Positions 1 to 5,022 of a stretch of 5,022 nucleotides of DNA are shown piece after piece. The stretch spans positions 1 to 5,022 of the forward strand of contig CAYNBJ010000013.1 in assembly GCA_964395835.1 (NCBI GenBank), in the 5' to 3' direction. A program made the translations under genes and the position numbers. Every line of letters begins with the position of its first letter. The first letter of the stretch is position 1. The DNA is from LLD-282 sp964395835. GTDB taxonomy: Bacteria; Pseudomonadota; Gammaproteobacteria; Berkiellales; Berkiellaceae. The notes beneath the pieces were generated by a model. That model was not told the DNA's origin, did no database searches, and saw nothing but the letters and a program-made list of their open reading frames with translations.

Positions 1-2414
1 ATTGCCTTCGTATGCTAACGAGAGTGCTCCAACGCTATGTCTCTGCGCTGACCTCTCCTCATCATAGACAGATGAATCAAAAGCATGCAGCTGATACTAA
101 GCAGCAGTTAAAGATAAACAAAGTTCTGATGTCCTTCACTCGTGCTTCTCAACAAGCAAGCAATGCTGATATCGAGATATTTACATATAGGGGCACATTC
201 TTAAAATTTCGTACAGAAATGTATCGCGTAGTGCAATGGCAGAGACAATTGAATGCGCATGAGAGGAGTTATGCACTGAGGCCGCGTGTGAGCTATGATA
301 GGAAGCTACGCAGGTTCAGGGTACATTTTGACGTTTTTGCACTGCGAAATCAGTGCGTGACAAGCGTTGAACAAAAGAGGGCCCATCTTGAATTTGAGGA
401 TTATAAAACAAGAAGGCCGTTGTTAGATGAAGATGTCTTTAATCTTGTTCAGTTCTACGGAGGAGCAGAAAAAATAATACAGCCTTTTATTCAGGAAGCA
501 AAAAAACAACTCACACAGACTATGAACGCGCTGAACATCGAGCCTCAATATGTTGATTTTATATTAAAGAATATGGCGCAAACTGAAAAGTTCGTAGATT
601 TTGATTTCCAGAAATTTTATAATCTGCAATCACTAAATGAACAGTATGGAATGATTCATGATGCCTGGAAGTGTTTCAAAGAAAAGAATGACCCGCAATA
701 CAATACAATAAGAATGATGTTTGATGTTGTGCGGTCAAATGGATTCGCACATTGGGGCCATTCTGAACGATCTCGTTTTGTGACTGATTTGAGGGATTTT
801 GCAGGATCAGGGCAGCCAGGGTCGAAATATGCTATAGCTATTCAGGAACAAAAAACACAACTGAGTGATTATTTAAACTCTATGAAAATCTCTACTAACG
901 ATCAAGATGCAATACTAAAAGACGTTTTAAATGTTGACAGTCGAGATTTGCAAGACGCTGTCAAGAAAGTGTTGGTTGGTTTAGATCAGGAAACAGCCAT
1001 ATCCGAAAAAGTTCTATTAGAAAAACTTGAGAAGTTAAAAGAGGTTTTTGAGTGTGAAGAGATATTCGTTTCGAATAAACTGCGTTTATTGAATGCCTTT
1101 TATAAAGGAGTGGATGAGTTGCGCACAATTTGCAAAAAAAATGGCGTACCTGAAGAAACAATAAAAAAGCATTTTCAAAAATTGATTCTTGTAAATTCTG
1201 TAGGCTCTCTAAGCTTGGAAGTATTAACTCAGCAACTCATTCAAACATTATCAGAGTTCCAAAAACATTTGCAAGACCAGTTCATAGTAGGTGATTTGCT
1301 CAGTACAGACCCTCAGACAGATGATGCTTTGCAAATGAGCTTTTTAAAAGAGGTTGTAAAAGAGATTGATGCACTTAAAAAGAAACAAGAACACAAAATA
1401 GCTCCAAATCAAGCCACGACCTCAGATGTCGGGTCTGTAGCAACAACAGGTTATCGTGCAAGGGCACATAATGATGCTCAAGAAGAAATCCGGAAACTAT
1501 TGGACGAAAAGGGTGTTAAGAGATCACAAATCGGGCCTGCAAATAACTGTTACCATTATTCTCTTCTTGATACGCAGTTTTTCCTGACAGAGTACTTAAA
1601 GCATAAGCCAGTGGATTTGAGAGACAAGATTGACTGGAAAAAGGATCAAGAGCATTTTGATGCTTATAATGCTGCGTTTGCGGAGGCCTTTACTCGTTAT
1701 TATCAAGAACTGCATAACCATATGAAAAACCATTCTACACGGAGCAAACAGGATGATGGTCGGACCTATTACTCTGTCAATCGTCCGAGTGATGACGTGA
1801 GCGGAGAAAAGAAGTTTGAATTTTCTTTTGAGAAAAATCCTCAAAAAGAGAATATCGCAGTGATTGACCGTGAAATCAAAGAAATGGTGTCGGCCTATCA
1901 GACTGCATTCTTTATTTTAGAGAGCCTCAATTCGAATAAGGACTTAGCAAAAGACCGGCACGAGGCATTAACAGATGCATTTCGTTCAGATATAGGCGAA
2001 TTGCTCAAAGAAAGGGCAGATTGCATCAAGCAATTGAATAGCAAGAAAGATTTGAAAAAGGACATTCCACAAGCACCTATCTATCATGTGATTGCAAGTT
2101 CTGAGACAGTCTTCGAGGTTGGTCAATATGTGACAGAGGGCAACCTAGAGTGGAAAGAAGGCAGCTTGAAAGAAATCTTTAGTTTGCAAAACATGCTCAA
2201 TTCCCTCATGATGCTGATGAGAGTGCTCCAACGTTACGTCTCGATGCTGACCTCTCCTCATCATGCTCAATTAGTTTTTACGGGGAAGATTCGTGCGCAC
2301 AATCGAACGACTGCAGCTTTCGAACAGGTGCAGAGTTCTCTCCAAGAAACACAGTCGTTGTTGGACACCGAGAGGCGCAATTACCCAATCCCGAATAAAA
2401 ACAAATCCATTTAA
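1..2414 (+). CDS. Large modular protein of unknown function, 5'-truncated by the window (gene A)
   Basis: The frame is open from the left edge to a TAA at 2412-2414. The first ATG is at 12, but nothing like a ribosome binding site precedes it and the frame has no stop upstream. The residues around it (RVLQRYVSALTSPHH) match the end of a module found again at residues 737-751, so the true start is probably upstream. Residues below count from the ATG at 12. Residues 20-480 are polar and apparently helical, with a likely coiled coil near 331-350 (LLEKLEKLKEVF) and another charged helix near 437-462. A short linker of Ala, Thr, Ser and Gly at 463-480 leads into the module shared with gene B at 481-751, followed by a basic 49-residue tail. 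No signal peptide, membrane segment or known catalytic motif is visible. A strong terminator follows. A large cytoplasmic or secreted structural, adhesin-like or effector-like protein is possible, but the function is not known. The coding call is very secure; the role is not. Confidence 0.93.
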   Translation, partial: CLRMLTRVLQRYVSALTSPHHRQMNQKHAADTKQQLKINKVLMSFTRASQQASNADIEIFTYRGTFLKFRTEMYRVVQWQRQLNAHERSYALRPRVSYDRKLRRFRVHFDVFALRNQCVTSVEQKRAHLEFEDYKTRRPLLDEDVFNLVQFYGGAEKIIQPFIQEAKKQLTQTMNALNIEPQYVDFILKNMAQTEKFVDFDFQKFYNLQSLNEQYGMIHDAWKCFKEKNDPQYNTIRMMFDVVRSNGFAHWGHSERSRFVTDLRDFAGSGQPGSKYAIAIQEQKTQLSDYLNSMKISTNDQDAILKDVLNVDSRDLQDAVKKVLVGLDQETAISEKVLLEKLEKLKEVFECEEIFVSNKLRLLNAFYKGVDELRTICKKNGVPEETIKKHFQKLILVNSVGSLSLEVLTQQLIQTLSEFQKHLQDQFIVGDLLSTDPQTDDALQMSFLKEVVKEIDALKKKQEHKIAPNQATTSDVGSVATTGYRARAHNDAQEEIRKLLDEKGVKRSQIGPANNCYHYSLLDTQFFLTEYLKHKPVDLRDKIDWKKDQEHFDAYNAAFAEAFTRYYQELHNHMKNHSTRSKQDDGRTYYSVNRPSDDVSGEKKFEFSFEKNPQKENIAVIDREIKEMVSAYQTAFFILESLNSNKDLAKDRHEALTDAFRSDIGELLKERADCIKQLNSKKDLKKDIPQAPIYHVIASSETVFEVGQYVTEGNLEWKEGSLKEIFSLQNMLNSLMMLMRVLQRYVSMLTSPHHAQLVFTGKIRAHNRTTAAFEQVQSSLQETQSLLDTERRNYPIPNKNKSI
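12..65 (+). repeat. Tail of an upstream copy of the shared module, in frame with gene A
   Basis: These 54 bases align without gaps to 2211-2264, with about 7 mismatches by hand count. The identical runs include 20-34 with 2219-2233 and 48-65 with 2247-2264. Both encode RVLQRYVS-x-LTSPHH in the gene A frame. The preceding codons (Cys-Leu-Arg) also fall where Ser-Leu-Met stands in the downstream copy, so the similarity probably continues past the left edge. The window therefore most likely opens inside the end of another module copy belonging to the same open frame. Confidence 0.8.
1813..1924 (+). repeat. 112-bp perfect repeat, copy 1 (with 4621-4732)
   Basis: All 112 bases match 4621-4732, read base by base, at a constant offset of 2808. 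It encodes FEFSFEKNPQ through AFFILES (residues 602-638). The base before the block (A/G) and the base after it (C/T) differ. The flanks fall to markedly lower identity and contain non-synonymous changes. Identity at every synonymous site suggests recent sequence exchange between the paralogues. Confidence 0.95.
2211..2264 (+). repeat. Module end, partner of the repeat at 12-65
   Basis: This 54-base segment encodes the end of the gene A module (MRVLQRYVSMLTSPHH at its core) and is the match for the in-frame segment at the left edge. After the shared SPHH the two contexts differ. Here the protein continues for 49 residues to a stop, whereas the left-edge copy runs into the long helical region of gene A. 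Confidence 0.8.
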
Positions 2415-2480
2415 CCTCACTCACAGTGGAGTCAGGAGATGAGTCCTTGGATGCACCTGAGACTTTTAGTTTTTGGATTT

Positions 2481-2509
2481 AAAAAAGAGACCTCTGAGGT
2501 CTCTTTTTT
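2481..2509 (+). terminator. Intrinsic (rho-independent) terminator after gene A
   Basis: This is a 29-base perfect inverted repeat. Each arm reads AAAAAAGAGACCTC or its complement, giving a 12-13 bp stem with a 3-5 nt loop (around CTG) and ending in a run of six T. It begins 67 bases past the gene A stop. The A-run on the left arm would make a U-tract on the opposite strand, so it could act in both directions. It separates gene A from what follows, so gene B should have its own promoter. Confidence 0.93.
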
Positions 2510-2522
2510 GTGATCTCACAGA

Positions 2523-2807
2523 TTGATAAAAGAGAGCAAATCGAGTCGCTTTCAGAAATTGTTTTCTGGCGTCTGTCGAGCAGCTATATTGCATTCTTCC
2601 TCTCTGAAAACAGACATGCACTTAAATCCAAACGTTAAAAACAGATTTGAGGACATTCAGACAGCTGTCTACCGCTACGATATGGGAACGCTGTCTGTCT
2701 CAAAAGTCTCTATTGAACAGGATGCTGCTAAAAAAGACATAGCGAAGAAGCCACGCTCTGATGTACAAGATGCACTCAGCATGCAAGAGAGTTCAGTTCT
2801 GCGATGA
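2523..2807 (+). CDS. Doubtful small ORF, 94 codons from TTG
   Basis: The frame opens after a TGA at 2511 and closes with TGA at 2805-2807. It has only a TTG start at 2523. The first in-frame ATG is at 2616, which would leave 64 residues. Neither start has a recognisable Shine-Dalgarno sequence. It lies just beyond the strong terminator, and I could not find a convincing promoter. The product would be basic and polar, without a signal peptide or membrane segment, and I see no clear similarity to genes A or B. It may be a small gene, a relic of an earlier paralogue, or a chance open frame between two large genes. I favour chance or a relic. Confidence 0.28.
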   Translation: MIKESKSSRFQKLFSGVCRAAILHSSSLKTDMHLNPNVKNRFEDIQTAVYRYDMGTLSVSKVSIEQDAAKKDIAKKPRSDVQDALSMQESSVLR

Positions 2808-2885
2808 TGAGAGCTCTTGTTCGGCCTAAATCGGATTTATGACCCCTTTTTTGAGAAATCATGAAAAAAACACTTTTTTTGAAAA

Positions 2886-2930
2886 TCGATCCTATCTGAA
2901 CAGTACGAAGGTCAATTCGATAGGGATTGA
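2886..2930 (+). promoter_or_regulatory. Imperfect hairpin in the gene B leader
   Basis: The left arm TCGATCCTATC (2886-2896) pairs with GATAGGGATTGA (2919-2930). This forms eleven pairs, one of them G-U, with a single bulged G at 2925 and a 22-nt loop. It ends about 20 bases before the ribosome binding site. It could be an operator-like inverted repeat or an mRNA leader structure, but the arms are short and the loop is large, so it may be chance. Confidence 0.25.
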
Positions 2931-2950
2931 CGATACACATAAAGAGAAAT

Positions 2951-2954
2951 GGAG
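2951..2954 (+). promoter_or_regulatory. Ribosome binding site of gene B
   Basis: GGAG stands six bases before the ATG at 2961. In-frame ATGs also occur at 2949, 2955 and 2967. The site overlaps the first and directly abuts the second, and the third is 12 bases away, so spacing selects 2961 as the start. Confidence 0.75.
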
Positions 2955-2960
2955 ATGATT

Positions 2961-5022
2961 ATGGACATGAAAAAAGAGAAACCAGATGTTCCAATGGGTT
3001 CAGATTCACTTGAGACGACTATGAAATTAGAGTCGATTGCAGGAAAGATGTATGCAACAGTCTTGTACGAGGGTAAGAAATATGCATTCCTCCCCCCTCA
3101 AATAAACGCGCAACCATTCACAAAAGAAAATGAAGAACGGAATGAGAAGGTTCCAGATTTCGGTGAAGAACTCACAGGGGAGACTGCTCGGAATCAAGTG
3201 GTTTTTACTGTCTATGAAGTTGTCACGCCAGCGAGTCGCATTTCAAAGATTCTCGCAGGGCAGACTGCTCGGAATAAAGTGGTTTTTACTTTAGATGAAG
3301 TTGTCCCGTCAGAGGGTCGCATTTCAAAGATTCTCCCAACAGAGAAGGTAGGGGATCAGAGGGTTGAGACTCACGACGCTTACAAAATGATTACTAGCGA
3401 TTCGTGTTGTGCTGCAGTGTTGAATAAATTTTCTGATTTTAAAAAATCAGAAAGCGATGAAAGATTAAAGATTTTACCCGAAACGCTACAAAACGTTATG
3501 AAAAAATATATAGAATGTCGAGAACAGGCTATTAAGGATTCTGAATTCGAGCCGATAGCCAAGGCGAGAAGCATATCTCTTGTCGTGGATGAATATCAGA
3601 AGATCTCAGAAACACTAGCGGAAATTTATACGTCATACAAAGTGTTTCAGAAGCTCAAACAAGGGACGAATTTCAACGAGGCGAACTTTGACGAAGATTT
3701 TTCAGAGCGTATGAAGTCCCTCTTGGAGACTGACCTGGATTCAGCTAATCCAGAGGCTTCTTTGTCAGTCATGAATTTCGAAAAGCAATATAATAATCTT
3801 GCTGATATTATTAAATCAATCGCAGGGGAGAATGAAGGGCACAGCAAAGAGATAGAAGCAAACCTTTTGAGCTCAGTTCAAGAACATATTACAGCGCTTA
3901 AAGATCAATACGCTCGATTAAAGTCACGTTCTGAAATCGTAGATGAAGTGTTGCTGATTCAACCAGTTTTGTCTGACAAGGCTTTAATCAGGAGCGTGCA
4001 AGTCACAGAGGAGATGGACGCGTCTGAAATTGAAGACAATAGAGAGGATGAATGTGATGAGTCTGATTGGGCTTCAGTATCAACAGAGGAGCATGCCGAT
4101 CCAACAGACGGGCAATTAGAGAAACAGTCGCAGAGTGACCCGTATGAAGGCAGAACTAGTTTTACGGAGATGTCCACAGGCAAGCCAGTAGCAGTGCCGG
4201 AAGGCACAAACACTGATTCTCATGTGACTCAACCTCTGGTTACACATGCAGAAATACCAGCAGACGGCTATAGTCGCAGAGCACATAATGATGCTCAAGA
4301 ATTCATATCGCGCCTATTCCAAAAGGGGACTGATGGAATAGAGCTCGGGCCTGACAATCAGCGTGTTCAGTATTCTATACTTGATACACAATTTTCACTG
4401 AACAATTTCTTGGGTGCTGCTGAAGCTGATTTGAGGGTTCGTTTTGGCAAGAATCAACCGCATTTTGATGCGTATAAGGCTGCGTTTGCGGAGGCTTTTA
4501 CGCGTTATTATCAAGAACTGCATAAACATATGAAAAGCCATTCTTCAGTGAGCGAACAGCAAGGTAAGACCTATTACGTTGTCACACGTCCTGTGCCCGA
4601 TGCCGTGCGAGTAAAGGATGAGTTTGAATTTTCTTTTGAGAAAAATCCTCAAAAAGAGAATATCGCAGTGATTGACCGTGAAATCAAAGAAATGGTGTCG
4701 GCCTATCAGACTGCATTCTTTATTTTAGAGAGTATGAATTCCAATAAGGAATTAGCAGAAGAACGGTACAAGGACTTAAGAGACAAATTCGAGGGAGATA
4801 TAGGGCGATTGCTCAACGAAAGGGCAGCTTGCATCAATACATTATCTGATGAGTTGAAAAAGGAGATTCCACAAGCACCGACCTATCATGTGATTGTAAG
4901 CGATCAGAGAGTCTTAGAGGTTCGTGCGCCTGATACAAATGAGGAAAAGAAAAAATATCTGCATGAAAAAGATTTAAAGTGGGAAGAAAGCTACTTGAAA
5001 CAAATCTTGAGTTTGCAAACCA
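2961..5022 (+). CDS. Large modular paralogue of gene A, 3'-truncated by the window (gene B)
   Basis: Reading every codon from the ATG at 2961 gives 687 residues with no stop, so the gene continues past the right edge. The start is MDMKKEKPDVP, with GGAG six bases upstream. No signal peptide is visible. Residues 25-50 contain a short beta-like stretch (MYATVLYEGKKYAFLPP). Residues 71-124 are two tandem 27-residue repeats. Residues 130-345 are charged and probably helical. Residues 350-436 form an acidic, Ser/Thr-rich, probably disordered linker. Residues 437-687 are the module shared with gene A, cut before its expected LQRYVS-LTSPHH end. The N-terminal half has no clear similarity to gene A, so the pair share a module but differ elsewhere. 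By comparison with gene A only about 20 residues of the module are missing, plus any tail. I recognise no enzyme or binding family; the function is unknown. Confidence 0.93.
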   Translation, partial: MDMKKEKPDVPMGSDSLETTMKLESIAGKMYATVLYEGKKYAFLPPQINAQPFTKENEERNEKVPDFGEELTGETARNQVVFTVYEVVTPASRISKILAGQTARNKVVFTLDEVVPSEGRISKILPTEKVGDQRVETHDAYKMITSDSCCAAVLNKFSDFKKSESDERLKILPETLQNVMKKYIECREQAIKDSEFEPIAKARSISLVVDEYQKISETLAEIYTSYKVFQKLKQGTNFNEANFDEDFSERMKSLLETDLDSANPEASLSVMNFEKQYNNLADIIKSIAGENEGHSKEIEANLLSSVQEHITALKDQYARLKSRSEIVDEVLLIQPVLSDKALIRSVQVTEEMDASEIEDNREDECDESDWASVSTEEHADPTDGQLEKQSQSDPYEGRTSFTEMSTGKPVAVPEGTNTDSHVTQPLVTHAEIPADGYSRRAHNDAQEFISRLFQKGTDGIELGPDNQRVQYSILDTQFSLNNFLGAAEADLRVRFGKNQPHFDAYKAAFAEAFTRYYQELHKHMKSHSSVSEQQGKTYYVVTRPVPDAVRVKDEFEFSFEKNPQKENIAVIDREIKEMVSAYQTAFFILESMNSNKELAEERYKDLRDKFEGDIGRLLNERAACINTLSDELKKEIPQAPTYHVIVSDQRVLEVRAPDTNEEKKKYLHEKDLKWEESYLKQILSLQT
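3171..3332 (+). repeat. Two tandem 81-bp repeats inside gene B
   Basis: Copy 1 is 3171-3251 and copy 2 is 3252-3332, each exactly 27 codons. The copies share TARN-x-VVFT, then EVV, then RISKI, with differences clustered in the middle. Long identical runs (for example ACTGCTCGGAAT and CGCATTTCAAAGATTCTC) show a recent in-frame duplication. The unit has no recognised domain identity. Confidence 0.92.
3430..3453 (+). repeat. Perfect 11-bp inverted repeat within the gene B coding sequence
   Basis: TTTCTGATTTT (3430-3440) and AAAATCAGAAA (3443-3453) are exact reverse complements separated by AA. The segment codes for FSDFKKSE within the helical region. No T-run follows, so it does not look like a terminator. 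It may be a chance AT-rich palindrome. Confidence 0.6.
4269..5022 (+). other. Shared module, gene B copy (residues 437 to window edge)
   Basis: This matches the gene A module in order: RAHNDAQ (440-446), LDTQF, HFDAY (501), FAEAFTRYYQEL, LH-x-HMK-x-HS (520-528), TYY-x-V-x-RP, the identical 37 residues (555-591), LL-x-ERA, IPQAP-x-YHVI and LK-x-IL-SLQ. Relative to gene A it has a few small indels, with a longer charged insertion near residues 660-672 (NEEKKKYLHEK). The copy is cut by the right edge just after SLQT, where gene A reads SLQN. Confidence 0.85.
4621..4732 (+). repeat. 112-bp perfect repeat, copy 2 (with 1813-1924)
   Basis: This is identical base for base to 1813-1924 and in the same codon phase. 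Immediately outside it the two genes differ at many positions, including insertions upstream. The direct orientation, 2.8 kb apart, also makes it a possible site for deletion of the intervening DNA by homologous recombination, which would fuse gene A to gene B. Confidence 0.95.

Larger units (their letters stand above)
1452..2264 (+). other. Shared module, gene A copy (residues 481-751)
   Basis: This block of about 271 residues recurs in gene B from 4269. Conserved landmarks in order are RAHNDAQ (484-490), LDTQF, HFDAY-x-AAFAEAFTRYYQEL (from 548), LH-x-HMK-x-HS (567-575), TYY-x-V-x-RP, an identical 37-residue stretch (602-638), LL-x-ERA, IPQAP-x-YHVI (from about residue 685) and LKQIL/LKEIF-SLQ. 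It ends with a helical segment and LTSPHH. By eye the two copies agree at roughly half or more of the positions, very unevenly distributed. The block mixes predicted helices with short beta-like stretches, so it looks like a folded domain rather than a linker. I cannot assign it to a known family. Confidence 0.85.
2808..2960 (+). other. Leader region of gene B
   Basis: No protein-coding signal is evident here. The stretch has a T-run at 2847-2852, an A-run followed by a T-run (AAAAAAACACTTTTTTT, 2864-2880), and an imperfect hairpin at 2886-2930. It must contain or lie downstream of the gene B promoter, since gene A is terminated. The candidate -35 boxes (TTGAGA at 2851, TTGAAA at 2879, TTGACG at 2927) lack a good -10 at 16-18 bases, so no promoter is called. 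Confidence 0.5.

Noticed and set aside
961..1161. Minus-strand open frame of 66 codons within gene A
   Set aside because: It lies wholly opposite a long, secure coding frame with no own ribosome binding site or family signal. It is a shadow frame.
1464..1484. AHND motif reminiscent of the HND motif in some phosphodiesterase (GDPD/PI-PLC-like) proteins
   Set aside because: The other catalytic residues and barrel-type strand pattern of that family are not visible nearby. The match is too short to use.
1596..1844. Minus-strand open frame of 82 codons opposite the gene A module
   Set aside because: It is a shadow of the module coding sequence. Its hydrophobic run is the antisense of Lys/Asn/Glu-rich codons.
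2864..2880. A-run/CAC/T-run hairpin resembling a terminator
   Set aside because: The stem is only A-T pairs with no GC core, and it lies upstream of gene B rather than after a convincing gene.
2851..2943. Possible sigma-70 promoters upstream of gene B
   Set aside because: TTGAGA (2851), TTGAAA (2879) and TTGACG (2927) resemble -35 boxes, but no acceptable -10 sits at 16-18 bases from any of them.
3380..4298. Four minus-strand open frames (3380-3574, 3647-3847, 3959-4213, 4116-4298)
   Set aside because: All are opposite the uninterrupted gene B frame, and two overlap each other. None has start signals or recognisable protein features.
1..5022. CRISPR array, tRNA, rRNA, insertion sequence or phage attachment site
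   Set aside because: I saw no spaced short repeats, cloverleaf-like sequence, transposase motif or terminal inverted repeats. The only repeats are coding duplications.

Overview
The window holds two large paralogous protein-coding genes on the + strand. One is cut by the left edge and the other by the right edge, and about 550 bases lie between them. The reading frames are uninterrupted and intronless. There is a Shine-Dalgarno-type start and a canonical intrinsic terminator, so the DNA is bacterial (chromosome, plasmid or phage). Base composition is moderately AT-rich. No gene here fixes the taxon. Long, soluble, mostly helical proteins of unknown family arranged as tandem paralogues are common in host-associated bacteria, but that is only a weak inference.

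Layout. Positions 1-2414 are the downstream part of gene A, with at least 800 residues visible and the frame open to the left edge. Its first ~18 visible residues repeat the end of a module found again near its own C-terminus, so gene A probably carries two copies of that module or derives from a fusion of two paralogues. Positions 2415-2522 are the 3' flank, with a perfect hairpin terminator at 2481-2509. Positions 2523-2807 are a doubtful 94-codon ORF. Positions 2808-2960 are the leader of gene B, with AT-rich tracts and an imperfect hairpin. Gene B starts at 2961, has a good ribosome binding site and runs off the right edge (687 codons visible, no in-frame stop).

The two proteins differ in their N-terminal halves. 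Gene B has a 27-residue tandem duplication and a long acidic Ser/Thr-rich linker, whereas gene A has extended helical and coiled-coil sequence. Each then continues through a polar linker into the same ~270-residue module, which begins with a RAHNDAQ motif and, in gene A, ends at LTSPHH. Inside the module 112 bp are identical between the two genes, including every synonymous site, while the flanks have diverged. This points to recent gene conversion or recombination between neighbouring paralogues. I recognise no enzymatic family. The best description is a tandem family of modular proteins with a shared C-terminal module and variable N-terminal parts, function unknown.
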